Shown here: piece after piece, positions 1-11,890 of the stretch | How positions within the stretch are numbered: position 1 is the stretch's first letter | Layout of the letters: every line of letters begins with the position of its first letter | Origin: Takakia lepidozioides | Lineage: Eukaryota > Streptophyta > Takakiopsida > Takakiales > Takakiaceae | Direction: 5' to 3' | Length of the DNA: 64,000 bases | Assembly: GCA_030704615.1 (NCBI GenBank) | Contig: CM060731.1 | Location: forward strand, 15,004,001 to 15,068,000 | Notes under the pieces: model-generated | Seen by the model: only the letters and a program-made list of their open reading frames with translations | The model's database searches: none | What the model was told of the DNA's origin: nothing | Translations under genes and position numbers: made by a program

Positions 1-1130
1 GCAATTACGCACATGGTCCTTCCAAATCATGCCATCCCGACCCTCCAAGATCAGGACTCCTGAGGGCAACACCTCTTGAACCCTCAAAATAGTACGTCCT
101 GCAGTCACATCCAAGGTCATAGGAGCAGTCTGCTACAGATAAACATAGTCACCAGGGTTGAATCTCCAAACCCCGGGACGATAGCCCCCACCACGTATGG
201 TAGCATACCTCAACGTATCACGATGTTGTGCAATGGCAAGGTTCTCGAAAGCCATGGGCATGACTTTCTTGAACAACTCTGCACGCTGCTCACATGCACG
301 TGCCCACACGTCCGGATCGTCAAGGTTAAGAACTGTAGCAGCTTCTCTGCGAATGGATGTAGGCAAATCCGGCTCTCGGCCAAAGAGAAGAAAGTATGGC
401 GAGAAGGAGGCAAGTGATGCTTGCTTGCTGAACCTGTAGCCCATGGCTAACCAGGGTAACTGAAGGTCCCAATCTCCTAGGTGTCCCTTCTGCAAGCCAT
501 ACTTGCGCAAACCCCTCTTTACTGTCTGAACAACTCTCTCTGCCAAGCCATCGGCCTCAGGATGATCCCGAGAAGTGGTGCGGTGGTCTATCAAGGCCTT
601 ATCACACAAAGCTTGAAACTCCCCCAAGAACTCTCTCCCTTGGTCCGTGAGTACCTCAGCTGGAGCACCGAATCGGCTAAGCACACAATCCAAGAATGCA
701 TACGCAGCTCCCTCACTAGCCTTATCAGGCAATGGAACCAATTCAATCCACTTGGAGAAGTGTTCCACCATCACCAACACGTACTTGTTATGGCGCATGG
801 TCAGTGGCAACGGCCCTGCGAAGTCAAGACTCTACCTGTAGCCTAATCCCATGATCGGAAAAGGGTGCAATTGTGGAGTAGGGGCGTTGAATGAAGCACG
901 CACCCTGTCACACACCATGCACCTAGCCACAAATTGTTGCACCTTTGTGTGCATACCACGCCACCAATACTGCCCCTGCAGTAGACTATGAGTGCGTCGC
1001 ACCCCAAAATGCCCCAACTCCTCATGGGCATGCCGCACTAACCGTGCCCGCTGTGTTGGGTGAGGCACAATCCTCACTCGACCATCCTCCCACACTCGGA
1101 GCAGGTGTGTCCCCTCCCACTTGAACCTCT
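1..1130 (-). pseudogene. Integrase of gypsy copy 1 (H2C2 zinc finger plus DDE core)
   Basis: This region encodes the enzyme that inserts retrotransposon cDNA into the genome. The minus strand shows the H2C2 finger (HAHEELGHFGV, then CMVCDRV, plus positions about 870-1060). The catalytic core follows, with D in DFAG, D in TDQGREF and E in GLAERVVQTVKR (plus about 133-810). The core is one open frame, but a frame break near 820-840 separates it from the zinc finger. The C-terminal end continues off the left edge, so the PHD finger seen in copies 2 and 3 cannot be checked here. The order RT-RNase H-integrase is that of Ty3/gypsy (Metaviridae-type) elements. Confidence 0.87.
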
Positions 1131-1379
1131 TGGCTCGTTGTAGGATCCGATCCCTCTCCTTGGCAGTCAGAGTGGCTGCAGTGTCTCCAGTGCGGAGGTA
1201 GTCCAACACAACTGAATCCTCATGTATATCTTTGGTGCCACTTTGCTCATTGCTGGCCTCAGGGTCCTCAGACACTTGATCTACAGTCATCCCTATTGTA
1301 GGTCCAACCTGGCCTTCCGCTGCCAAGATACACGGAAATGCAGATGCATGCCATCCGGGCACCATCTCCTCGTCTGTCT

Positions 1380-2790
1380 CACCATGCCACCGAGCTCCAG
1401 TATCATCCTGCTGGCTCGTGCATGGATTGCGACTCAATCCATCTGCATTGCGATTGACCAAACCCGGTCGATGCACCACCTGAAAGTCATACTCTTGAAG
1501 GATGAGTGCCCACCGTGCAAGCTTCCCCGTAAGCTTGTCTGACTCCATCAACCACTTGAGTGGTTGGTGATCCGTGAAGGGTGAAGAGATTGCCGTATAG
1601 ATAGCACCTGAAGTGTGCCACGGCCCACACTGCAGCTAAGCATTCTCCCTCATATTAGCTATACTTAGACTCTGCAGCATTGTTCGAGCGGCTAGCATAA
1701 GCCACTACGAACTCTCTTCCCTCATCATCCACCTGTGTGAGCACCGCTCCAAGCCCCAGCATGCTCCAATCTGTATGCAGCTGAAAAGGACGCCCCCTGA
1801 TAGGTCGTCTCAAGATGGGCGCCGAGGTCAACCTCGCCTTGAGCTCTTGAAAAGCTTGTTCTTGCTCTCTCCCACTGCCACTCCTGGTCCACCTTGGTCA
1901 GCTTGGTTAGAGCCTTTGCAATGGCACTAAATCCCTTAACAAACCATCTATAATAGTTTGCTAACCCCATGAAAGCTCGAACTCGACTCACATCCGTGGG
2001 GCGTGGAACCTGTGCAATGGACTCTACCTTAGTCTCTGCTGTACCCCCAATCCTCCAGGATATATCATGTGACCCAGATACTCAATCTGGTTGTGGAAAA
2101 ACTTGCAATTTCCCGGATGTAATTTCAATCCGTGTGCCCTCAAGCGCTCAAATACCCCCTGAAGGTGTCTCTCATGCTCTTCCACCGTAGCACTAAAGCT
2201 GATGATGTCATCTATGTAGCACCGAGCAAACTCCACCCTTGCTAGAATCTGTCCATGACTCTCTGAAACTCTGCCGGAGCGTTCTTAAGCCCAAATGGTA
2301 AGAACCGCCACTGGTATAGGCAATCCTTCCCGTGCTCATTGATCCCCCAGAATGCCGTCTTTTGCTTATCCACCTCCTTGATTGGCAACTGGTGATATCC
2401 GGATCGTAAATCCAACGTGCTAAAGACCTTGGCATGCCCAATGGCATCAAAGATCTCCTCTGGTGTTGGCATGGCATACCTATCGGACTTGGTCTGACGA
2501 TTTACAGGCCGGTAATCACCGCACATACGTCTCTCCGTCCAATTGCCAAAGACATCCTTCTTGGCTGACATCACTGTGGCTGAAGCATACTCTCCCCCAG
2601 ATAGCTCCACCAAACCAGCCTCCCAAAGGTCCTGAGTTCTCATCTGAATCAAGGACCTCTCCATGTCACTGTATCTATAGGGTCTCCGAAAGATTGGCGT
2701 GTCAGTAGCCAATTCAATGCGAATCTCTTGACCCTTTAGTGCTCCTAAGTCCTTCAAACTGAAGGCAAAGCAGTTTTTGTAAGCCCTCAA
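1380..2790 (-). pseudogene. Reverse transcriptase and RNase H of gypsy copy 1
   Basis: The RT fingers and palm are in the frame at 2242-2790 (FRRPYRYSDMERSLIQ, then STLDLRSGYHQLPI and LPFGLKNAPAEFQRVMDR). The catalytic YIDD follows at about 2190-2215 in a shifted frame. The connection segment (SRVRAFMGLANYYRWFVKGF) lies at about 1930-1991. RNase H begins with a DWSMLGLGAVLTQ motif near 1750 and ends with VVHRPGLVNRNADGLSRNP near 1430-1480. Frame changes occur near 2240, 2010 and 1800-1560. The domain set and order identify Ty3/gypsy pol. Confidence 0.88.
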
Positions 2791-3180
2791 GAACCACCGT
2801 ATACGTCGTCTCTCTCCTCCGCTTACTATAGGTCCAACATCAGGCTCCCAGTTGTCCTCCGTGACTGCAACCTTGAGTCCAGCAGGCTTAGAGGTAGAAG
2901 ATGCGTCCCGTGGTTGCTATGCTGCAACCTCTTGAGCAGTGACCACTGCCTCCTCTGTCAGTGATAATGTCTCATCCTGCCCCATCATCCCATCCTTGAG
3001 GACCTCCTCAATCCGAGAAAAATCCCCAACCTTATCCATCACTGCCGCCTTGGCTGCCAACTCCTTCTGAACCTCGAGCACCTCCCACGCGTGCCATGGA
3101 TGCGGCCTGCAGCTCGTGGTCCTCACCTGCTCGCCCCCACTCGCTGCCTGTACCGTCTCGGTAGGCAGGGAGACCATGAA
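2791..3180 (-). pseudogene. Linker between methyltransferase and RT, gypsy copy 1
   Basis: An open stretch (2917-3177) encodes an acidic, Ala/Glu/Val-rich segment between methyltransferase motif X and the RT fingers. It is also present in copies 2 and 3 (about 11890-12250 and 29930-30250). I recognise no domain; it is probably a spacer or a cleavage region of the polyprotein. Coding order supports its placement inside pol. Confidence 0.5.
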
Positions 3181-3189
3181 GGGAAGTGT

Positions 3190-4190
3190 ACTCCGTACTC
3201 TGCGCTACTTAGCCATAGCCAAGCTGATAATCCAGGTCAAGCAATTGAGATCCATTGCTTGCCCTAACACCTGACGACGTGATGCCTCAGAAAGAGATGG
3301 CACCGCCGTGGTACCTGTGGTAAAACCCATCGCCGCTCCGCTCGTCAGCATTGGGCTCCACTAATTGTTACAACTGGCTATCCCACAAGAGGCCAGGTCT
3401 ACGATCCCGAAAAGCATGGGATCCTGGGAAGCTGAGCAGTGTAGGTAATGCTGCTCGTGGTTGACCAACCCTGTTGACCACTGCCAAAGGCGAACGGTCA
3501 TCGTGTCTCACACGTTGAGACTGCCTCCCTGTGTCCAAAATGCTATCCACTGTGAGGTGTGCTGGCCGCTACACCCCATCAAATGCACGCTTGAGCAGTG
3601 CGGGTGGCATCAAGTTAGTCCACCATAGCCGTGGACGATGAGCCCATGACCCCATTGCAGCTGCATCCAGCAACACTGCTGATCCAAGCCACGACCAGAC
3701 TTGATGCACACTGGCCATCACCCTGGCCCGAGAATCACCCATCAGTGGCACATTCTCCAAGATGTATGTTGGAGATACAGCTTGATGAAGCTGCAAGTGG
3801 CGCAAAATCCACACCATCTCCCAAAACAGACCCGTCCTCGAGTCTCGCAATCCATTGCCATGCCCGGCTGATGAATGCCCTTGGCAGGGCCAACCTACCA
3901 CTACCAGATCAATGGAGCCAACCCGCTCCAAATCCTGCGCCCCCAGCAACGAAATGTCTTCTGGCAAGGCTTGTTGGTATCCACGATCTGCAGACACTGG
4001 CAACAAATCAGGGTACTGCTGTACCAACTGAGCAACATGGCGCAGTGAGACGCATTGTGCAGTCTCATCCCTCTCCACATACAAGTAACGTTGAACTCGT
4101 ACACCTGCCTGCAGTACTGTAGCCAATCCAGTGCTGATCCCGCCAAACAAGTCCAGAAGGCATATGCCTTCATCTGAGCACTGCCACACA
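3190..4190 (-). pseudogene. C5-cytosine DNA methyltransferase domain (DNMT3-like) in gypsy copy 1
   Basis: The domain would methylate carbon 5 of cytosine in DNA using S-adenosylmethionine. Motif I (LLDLFGGISTGL) is at about plus 4137-4170. Motif IV with the catalytic Cys (GWPCQGHSSAG) is at about 3865-3897, motif VI (ILENVPLMGD) at about 3735-3763 and motif VIII (HRPRLWWTNL) at about 3616-3645. Motif IX (LPTLLSFPGSHAF) and a motif-X-like LGQAMDLN follow on the other side of an in-frame TAG after FDGV at 3569. The motifs run I to X without the circular permutation typical of plant DRM enzymes, so DNMT3-like is the best description. Catalytic Cys and ENV are intact; the TAG replaces CAG found in copies 2 and 3. 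It sits between protease and RT in the element. Confidence 0.88.
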
Positions 4191-4559
4191 AGAGGTGTGG
4201 TGTCCAATGGCGACAACTGAGGTGGTCCTGGTGCAATCGCCGCATTCTCCTCTTCTCCGGATGGTACGAAGGCCTCTACCCAGGCTTGTTGTATCCGTCC
4301 ATCAGCAGCCTGCTGCAAATCCTTGCTCGTATCCCATAATGGAGCGTGAGCAACCATGGCAGGCAACTCCGCCGTACCATGCATGTCATCCTGCTCTGCT
4401 GGAGGTGGCACATCCTCTGCATGGGCATTGCTTTCCAGCAACTCTCTAGGCCAACTAACTGCAGCTGTAAAGGCGGCTAGTGTTGGCATCTTGCCCCGTT
4501 GGGCAGCCGCAATACCCCCAATGAATGTCACAGGGAGCTGTGCACGACGACCATCCCCT

Positions 4560-4902
4560 GACTGCCATCCAGGCCTGTAGGATGCTGACTCCTCCCAAAA
4601 ATCCAGGGTGAAGCCCATGGGATATAACACTGCCCCACCAACAAGGACATTGTAAGAGACCGCATCTGTCACAATGGCCTTGGCTTGCATCACTGAGCCA
4701 TCTACAGGATGATCTGGTTGTAGTCCAATGGCCAACTCACGCCGTGTCATGCCCCGAGCCTGCTCTGATCCTCCCAGAGATGTCTGTATCTGGAAAGGAC
4801 AAGACTCCATATCCGCCTCCATGAGGCCCAAACCTGCAATAGCAGCTCTGCCCAACATCAGTGGCTGAGCTCCTGAGTCCAACAAATCCCGCAGTGGCCG
4901 GT
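4560..4902 (-). pseudogene. Retropepsin-like protease of gypsy copy 1 (interrupted)
   Basis: The aspartic protease signature LLDSGAQPLMLG lies next to the insertion point at 4902. A second glycine-rich motif, VLVGGAVLYPMGF, is about 70 residues on, as expected for a retropepsin. The frame continues through a Pro/Glu-rich linker (about 4190-4560) into the methyltransferase, so protease and methyltransferase were one polyprotein. Copy 2 inserted a few codons upstream of the catalytic Asp. Confidence 0.82.
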
Positions 4903-5332
4903 TGTCAAGTTAAATAAGCACAGTGTGAAAATAACTAGAATAAAGCTAGTTATTTGTATTTAACACTTGGATTTAGGTCAAGTGTTAAATCAGGTGTCAA
5001 GTTTAGTTTGACACCTGAACCGCCTTATCTTCACGAGAGCGGCAGTCGCGTAGCTCATCTCTCTCGAGTTGAGCCTGCGCGACCGAGCTCCTTCATGCGT
5101 TTAGATCTGAGTGTGCTTATGATGGGAGTGTAGGTTGTTGTGGGGTGGAGTCCCCATAGCTTGGGGTGCCCCTGGCTCGACTTCTATTTTAAAGAGTGAT
5201 AGCGATGGATTTCATATTTCTTGTGTTGAGAGTGTGTGCCCTTTTAGCTTGTTTATCACTCGAGAGAGATGACTATCTAGGTTTGTAGTGCTAAGCTAGA
5301 TAGGATGTTTGTCTTAGCACTATTATAATATA
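4903..5332 (+). repeat. 5' terminal block A1 of gypsy copy 2
   Basis: About 430 bp starting TGTCAAGTTAAATAA and ending near TATTATAATATA. Related copies are at 15610, 22110 and 34340. Shared bases (gagcggcagtcg here and at 15610; gagcgtcagtcg at 22110 and 34340) pair it with 15610 as the two ends of one element. It contains a GC-rich segment (aacttctcg-like ctctctcgagttgagcc) and a conserved ggggtggagtccccat hairpin. It acts like an LTR, but its 3' partner block B is absent here. Confidence 0.8.
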
Positions 5333-7531
5333 GCTTGCAAGTATTATATGAGTCTGTAGATTCGTACAGCAGTGTGTGTATGCGTAAGCTCATTTCTTAG
5401 TTCAAGTTCAATGGTTCCGCTGTCCAAGGCTTCAACACCGCACTCGTTGTAGAGCTTCCCACATAGTGTGGTGTGGCCGCCGCTTGTCTCAAACACCCAG
5501 CACAAGCAAATCCATGGAGGCAAGAGAGTGTGTGGCTTGGACATGGATATTGCACGGTGGGCTCCTATGCGTAGGGCATCGATTGGGGTGGTGTCTAGCG
5601 GTAACGGGAATCGTGGACTCTCACGTGGTTTGAAAGCTGAGGTTGTGCATGAGAAGGATGCATACACGGCTCCCATAAGCTGTGCACGGATTTGTGTTAT
5701 GGAGCATTTGAGCAGTTTTCAGAGGGGCTGGTGGTGAGGCTCGATAAGCCTATCAGCTATATCTCTGTTGTTATCCAGCTACAAGATAGTATGTGAGGAG
5801 CGCGTTAAAGGTGTTGCCCGTGACCTTCATCTTCAGCCGCAAATATGAGAATACCATCATGCAGGTAGTTCCATTGTTGTTGTGACCACTACCTAAGTGC
5901 GATGAGCTGTTTGCATTTGCCTGGATGTTGACGAGACCAACAGAAGCGTATTGTTAATGTGCAACCTCATATGACGCTCCTAGATGTGAGTTCATGATCA
6001 ATCTAGTGGAGATGTGGTAGCAAAGAAGACAAAGAAAAGAAACGAAGAGATGTAGTGGAGCTTCAGATCTGCATATGTCCAGATCTTCAGTGAACCGCAA
6101 CATAAATAGATGAACTTGTTGCGGTTCAACCATGTTGACTAAGATCACGTCTTGAGCGGCCACCACGGCCAGCCAAAATGGCAACATATGTTACGGTCTG
6201 CTTTCAGTTGCACATTTCGGTAGTGGTCAGCAGTGCACAAAAATAAGATATAGTCATTGCGGCTGGTTTTATAAGGCAGACCAAGATGTATATGGTGCAC
6301 GGAGGTTGATGAATGAGGCCTAAGACAACAATCCGGGCCTGAAGTTTAAAGACCCCGAAACCTGTGATTATACTTGCGGGGACTTACCATTCGTCCTAGC
6401 ATTGAACGTTGTAGAGCTGGTCAGCCAACTCACATCAGAGTCACTGGTGGTTACTAGCAATGGGTGGGAAGTCGGTGTGCGACTATAGCCCAGCCACCAT
6501 GAAGGAGTGGTTGTGGGCTGGTTGATGTGAGGTTGTCTGGCTGCACATCGCGAGGAAGCAAGCAAATGGATGGACGGGGTCAGGCTAGATTTTCTAGCAA
6601 GTGCGTAATTAAGGTGCTGTCCAACGAGCGTAGGAGCTGATCATGAAGCAGGCCAAAGGGGCGATGAAACAGACCAGAATGGAGGCCATTACAAATTCCA
6701 ACTTCTGATTGAAGATATTCGGATTTTATGGTGGGCTTTCATACATTGTCAGGTGCCTGTCATGGCAAATACCCACTAGCATTTTTTTTTGGATGGAAAT
6801 TCGACAGTCTCGGTTTTAATGAAACAGGTTCGGGCCTATTGGCAGTCAATTTGAAGGCAGCCCCAATATCAGCAGCAATATGCACGCCTAGGCTATGGAG
6901 AGCCTGACCCGAGACCTGCAATGCGGCAGCCATACTTCCTGCACCAACGAGAGTTGTGGCGTGGTTTGGGCAGTGCTAGATTAGCACGATGAATGCACCA
7001 AAGAGGGAGCATTGTGGAAGCAACCGCTTCAAGTGTCATCTCGGCTTCAGTGCAGATTACCCTGGTTGGGATGAAGCGCGCCCTAAGGGCAGCCACTCTA
7101 TACTAATCCATTGAGTACAGATCCGGAATGGGAGTTGCCAATATTTATGGAATCAGTAGCCGGTTGGTAGATTTCTGGTAGATTTCTGCTTGGACGATTG
7201 AACTCGGATATTGGTTGACAGACAGTCTACGGCAGGCTGATGCGAATGGCATAACAGGAGATGAAGCATTGATCGTTTCAAACTGTCGATCTGCCAGGCT
7301 CTTTACATTAACGGACACATTGTCTACCTGCTACTGAGCTTCAGCGTGCCACTATATTCATCGTAATTCCCCAAGACCCGCCCATGTGTGGAGAACTCGA
7401 GACGGGCTATTCAGATAGAAAATCGGGAACCTGCAGGGAACGGAGGGCACAAGTGTGGATATCACTTATCCGATAGATCAACCCGTAGATAACATGGGAA
7501 CAGTTTTTAATGGCGAGAACGTTTTGGTGTT
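5333..7531. other. 5' leader of gypsy copy 2, no recognisable gene
   Basis: This 2.2 kb lies between terminal block A1 and the shared A-rich module. Only short open frames are present and none resembles a known protein. It shows no obvious similarity to the corresponding leader of copy 3 (22543-24505), so leaders of this family differ between copies. No clear tRNA primer-binding site follows block A1. Confidence 0.5.
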
Positions 7532-7667
7532 AAAAAAAAAAAAAAAAAAAAAAAAACCTTTTTGATCTAATTCGAATGATTTAGAGCCTAATTGGTCATA
7601 TCTTTGTCATATGAGCTCCGTTTGGTACAGTTTTTGCGGGGATAGCTGCAGAAAGGGGAAATCTATC
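7532..7667 (+). repeat. A-rich leader module shared by gypsy copies 2 and 3
   Basis: A run of about 25 A is followed by some 110 bp (ttgatctaattcgaatgat onward) that match 24506-24635 in copy 3. Here it joins directly to the pre-gag leader (catgcttgactgtgcgcc); in copy 3 an extra 1.1 kb lies between. Confidence 0.6.
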
Positions 7668-7968
7668 ATGCATGCTTGACTGTGCGCCATGTAGGTTTTG
7701 TGTGGGCGCTTGCTTTCATAGGGATTAGGCCGGATTTGATCACCGGTCAATCCTAGAGTATGCTGTCGGTGGTGAGGCTGGAGTGATGACCAGCAAGACC
7801 ACCAGTGTTTCTTCTATGGTGAGGCTGGGTTGATGACCAGCCAACCATAGGAGTTCTTGCCGTGGATGCAGGTGCAGGTGCCCTGAGCCATTGGGATGTG
7901 ACCCTTAAACTGCAACAGGTGCCTACCCGTGTCACTATTAGATTAGTACTAGAGCCTTATAGTGTCAC

Positions 7969-9430
7969 GTGGAAGAGGTGCACATTGTGAGTGTCATTAC
8001 GGAGTTACCCAAGGGTTTTGAGGGGAGTACAGCTACAGGCAGTAACAGTGAGAGTGGGTTTACAAGACGAGGTATTCGGTTCAGACCACCTTCACCGCCA
8101 CCATCAACTACTGTAGAGTCAGACACAGACTCGGAGGCTTCATCAACAGGTGTGCAGTTTCATTCGCCATTGTTGTGGGACGACATGGAGGAGATGTATG
8201 GAGCTACCAAGGGGCCTGTAGGTACTCTGGAGCTGTGGGCACAATCGAGTTGGATGACTTTATCCAGGAGTTCGACAGCTGGTGTGATTTGCAACAGATG
8301 CGCAATCCACAGCTATTCACCCCATTCATGGCGTGGAAGGGACTGTTCCAGCATTTGGAAGGCCCGCCTATGGACGATTACCACGAGTTCAGGCGAGGAC
8401 ATGAAGCAGAGATTGAGGAGTGGAGGATATATTGGTCACCTGACTACGTCTCCATTACTCGAGGCACGACGCGACCAGTAGCTGCATCAATACCAATATC
8501 TCCCACTGCCAGCACTAGTAGTGGAGCAAGTAGTGCCGGTACTTCTACAGGTGGTACCAGTTCAAAAAGTGCTACTACTCCTCCTGCCACGACAACACAT
8601 GTGCCTAGATTCAACCCGGTGGTGGAGTTCTTCCAGGAGTTGCGGAGGAACTACCAAGGTGTACGGACAGAGAAGCTGCGAAGTTTGCAAGACTTCCAGC
8701 GCAAACCCAGTGAGAACCTGCGAGAGGCGTACACTCGTATGAGGCGCTTGATAAGTGTGACCCAAGGGGTTACTGAAGCTCAGACAATCCAATTTTGGTA
8801 TGGAATTCTGGACAAGGAGCTCAAGAGAAGGGTGCGAGATGCAACCCTGTTACAAGCAGCCCAACCCACATTAGCAGATGTGTTTCTGCTGGCTGAGCGG
8901 ATTGAGCTCAACATGGTGGAGGAGCGAGTTGTTACCATTGGATTTGGCAAGGACATGCCTGCAAGGCGCAGCTGCCAGCCCACATGCACAAGGGACTGCC
9001 CAACAGCGTGGTCAGGGGGGCAAGGTTTCCCAACCCAAGTTCCATGGAGCTTACAGGGGACCTCGGGTGCAGAGGCCCATGGCATCTTTTGCAGGCCAAC
9101 AGCAACCAGGGGTGATATGTTGGACATGTGGAGGACCCCATGTCAAGAGAGATTGCCCAGTGAGTGGCAGAAGGTCGGCACAAGCACAGCCTACACAGTT
9201 GCAGTGTGGGCATTGTGGCAAGTATGGGCATGGAGATGCCCAGTGTTATGACTTGCATCCTGAGTTGCGCCCAGGCCAGTTCCAAGGGAACAATGGTGGC
9301 CAGGGGCGAGGTGGACCAGCCCAGAGAGGATGAGGTGGTCGGGCACGAGGTGCAGGCCAAGGGCAAGCTCAACATGGCCAAGGACGCGGAGGTCAGGGTG
9401 TTGACCAAGGCATGGCCAACCGGCTTCAGC
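7969..9430 (+). pseudogene. gag: Gag and zinc-knuckle region of gypsy copy 2
   Basis: This is the retrotransposon gag/nucleocapsid protein that packages element RNA. A Ser/Pro-rich N terminus leads into a helical gag domain (FDSWCDLQQMRNPQLFTPF through NPVVEFFQELRRNYQGVR and LLAERIELNMVEER). Two CCHC knuckles follow, CWTCGGPHVKRDC and CGHCGKYGHGDAQC, at about 9117-9250. A Gly/Gln/Arg-rich tail resembles an RNA-binding RGG region. There is a frameshift near 8215 (one base fewer than copy 3), more near 8980-9060 and a TGA at about 9331. No in-frame ATG precedes the conserved N terminus. Confidence 0.85.
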
Positions 9431-10880
9431 AGCTAGAGCAGAGGCTTGCTGCCATGGCTACAACTCAGGCGGTACCGGCTCCCAGGCGGGATGGTCCACC
9501 TCCTGTGCCTGAGGGAGGAGATATGGGAGGCATGGGATTCATGTGCAGAGCAGCACTACCACTAATGCAGGTGGAGTCTGTTGCAGCCGTGACTCGAGGA
9601 GCAGCACGAGTTCCTGAGCCACAAGGTGCAGAGGTGGAATTGGATCCACAGCATGGGGAGGCAAGCCGTCAGGCGAGGCTTCCTCAGTCATTCACATTGG
9701 CGGAGACTGTGTCGACGCCATCCATGGCACCTAGTTCTCGCCCGACTGTTACCGAGGCGGAGGTTTCTATGCCATTGGGGAGAGCTATACGTGTAGCACT
9801 GACACCTGTTGCCAAGGCTAGTGCAGCCGGTGTGTTGTTGGGGGCAGCCACCTCTGTGTGTCAAGCCCCACTGTTCTCGGCAACCATGATTGCGACGCCG
9901 GGGGTAAGACCAGCTGCAGTGTTCAGACTAGCAGCAACACTCTGTGAGAGTGGGGAGGTCACTTCATCTTCTGCGGAGTTACTGGAAGGTGTATGGGCAG
10001 AGGGATCCTCGGATTTGAGGGTCAAGACTGCCACGGCTGCGCCATGGCAAGCTGCAGCTGCCAGGTTGACGGAGCTGCCAGCTAGGCCAGCCTTTGAGCG
10101 CGCCATGGTGACACCTGCAGTTGTCTTGTTAGACAACCAGGATGACATTTTCTCTTTGAGTGGACCGGCAGGCAAGAAGTACCGGCCACTGCGGGTCTTG
10201 TTGGACTCAGGAGCTCAGTCACTGATGTTGGGCAGAGCTGCTATTGCAGGTTTGGGCCTCATGGAGGCGGATAGGGAGCCTTGTCCTTTCCAGATACAGA
10301 CATCTCTGGGAGGATCAGAGCAGGCTCGGGGCATGACACGGCATCAGTTGGCCATTAGACTACAGCCGGATCATCCTATCGATGGCTCAGTAATGCGAGC
10401 CAAGGCCATTGTGACAGACGCGGTCTCTTACAATGTCCTCGTTGGTGGGGCAGTGTTATACCCCATGGGCTTCACCCTGGACTTTTGGGAGGAGTCAGCA
10501 TTCTACAGGCCTGGATGGCAGTCAGGGGATGGTCGTCGTGCACAGCTCTCTGTGACATTCATTGGGGGTATTGCGGCTGCCCAACGGGGCAAGATGCCAA
10601 CACTAGCCGCCTTTACAGCTGCAGTTAGTTGGCCTGGAGAGTTGCTGGAAGGCAATGCCCATGCAGAGGATGTGCCATCTCCAGCAGAGCAGGATGACAT
10701 GCATGGTATGACGGAGTTGCCTGCCATGGTTGCTCACACTCCATTGTGGGGTACGAGCAAGGATTTGCAGCGGTTGCTGATCGACGGGTGCAACAAGCTG
10801 GGTAGAGGCTTTTGTACCGTCAGGAGAAGAGGAGAGTGCGGGTATTGCACAGGACCACCTCAGTTGTCACCATTGGATAC
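9412..10880 (+). pseudogene. Coiled-coil/Ala-rich linker and protease of gypsy copy 2
   Basis: One open frame (9412-10986) starts with a short coiled coil (MANRLQQLEQRLAAMA). It passes through about 230 residues rich in Ala, Glu and Pro, then reaches the retropepsin motif VLLDSGAQSLMLG at about 10192-10230 and VLVGGAVLYPMGF at about 10435-10475. It then enters the pre-methyltransferase linker. The frame shifts before methyltransferase motif I; the last residues of the open frame are out of frame. The stretch proves that protease and methyltransferase were encoded as one polyprotein. Confidence 0.83.
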
Positions 10881-11890
10881 CACACCTATTGTGTGGCAGT
10901 ATCCGATGAAGGCATTTGCCTTCTGGACTTGTTTGGCGGGATCAGCACCGGATTGGCTGCTGTGCTACAGGCAGGTGTGTGGGTAAGGCGTTACCTGTAT
11001 GTGGAGAGGGATGAGACTGCACGACGCGTCTCATTGCGCCATGTTGCTCAGTTGGTACAGCAGTACCCTGCTTTGTTACCAGTGTCTGCAATTCGTGGAT
11101 ACTAACAAGCCTTGCCAGCAGACATTTCGTTGCTGGGGGCACCGGATTTGGAGCAGGTTGGCTCCATTGATCTGGTAGTGGCAGGTTGGCCCTCCCAAGG
11201 GCATTCATCAGCGGGCATGGCAATGGATTGCGAGACTCGAGGACGGGTCTGTTTTCGGAGATGGTGCGGATTTTGCGCCACTTGCAGCTTCATCAAGCTG
11301 TATCGGCAGCATACATCTTGGAGAATGTGCCACTGATGGGCGATTCTCGGGCCTGGGTGATGGCAGTGTGCATCAAGTCCGGTCGTGGCTTGGGTAGCAG
11401 TGCTGCTGGATGCAGCTGCAGTGGGATAACGGGCTCATCGTCCACGGCTATGGTGGACTAACTTGATGCCACCCGCACTGCTCAAGCGTGCATTTGATGG
11501 GGTGCAGCGGCCACACACCTCATAGTGGACAGCATTTTGGACACAGGGAGGCAGTCTCAACGTGTGAGACATGATGACCGTTCGCCTTTGGCAGTGGTCA
11601 ACAGGGTGGGTCAACCACGAGCAGCATTACCTACACTGCTCAGCTTCCCAGGATCCCATGCTTTTCGGGATGGTGGATCTGGCCTCCTGTGGGATGCTCA
11701 GTTGCAACAGTTAGTGGAGCCTAATGCCGACGAGCGAGAGCGGGCTATGGGTTTTCCACTAGGACCACGGCGGTGCCTTCTCTTTCTGAGGCATCACGTC
11801 GTCAGGTGTTGGGGCAAGCAATGGATCTCAATTGCTTGACCTGGATTATCAGCTTGGCTATGGCTGAGCAACGTAGAGTGCGGAGTGCAC
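10881..11890 (+). pseudogene. C5-cytosine DNA methyltransferase domain in gypsy copy 2, catalytic Cys replaced
   Basis: Motif I (LLDLFGGISTGL) lies at about 10917-10955, then VRRYLYVERDETARRVS, motif IV, motif VI (ILENVPLMGD, about 11313-11345), motif IX (LPTLLSFPGSHAF, about 11630-11665), ERERAMGFP and a motif-X-like LGQAMDLN (about 11808-11835). Motif IV reads GWPSQGHSSAG: the codon is TCC where copies 1 and 3 have TGC, so the nucleophile is Ser. A TAA (11102-11104) replaces CAA after IRGY. Further frameshifts occur near 11210, 11400 and 11790. By family knowledge a PSQ enzyme cannot form the covalent intermediate, so this copy should be inactive. Confidence 0.86.

Larger units (their letters stand above)
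1..4902 (-). mobile_element. Ty3/gypsy-DNMT element copy 1, downstream (pol) half
   Basis: Read on the minus strand this piece holds protease, cytosine methyltransferase, reverse transcriptase, RNase H and integrase, then leaves the window at position 1 before the PHD finger and 3' terminus. It stops at 4902 in the middle of the protease, just before the DSG motif would be preceded by its upstream codons. The missing upstream codons resume at 15978, so 1-4902 and 15978-18660 are two halves of one insertion split by copy 2. Several stops and frameshifts are visible, so it is a decayed copy. Confidence 0.88.

Noticed and set aside
133-810. Plus-strand open frames opposite the retrotransposon integrase and RT regions
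   Set aside because: They are shadows of the conserved minus-strand pol frames and match no family.
4903-5332. Block A as an independent solo LTR or MITE inserted four times
   Set aside because: Copies pair by shared bases as the two ends of copies 2 and 3, and their borders coincide with the insertion junctions.
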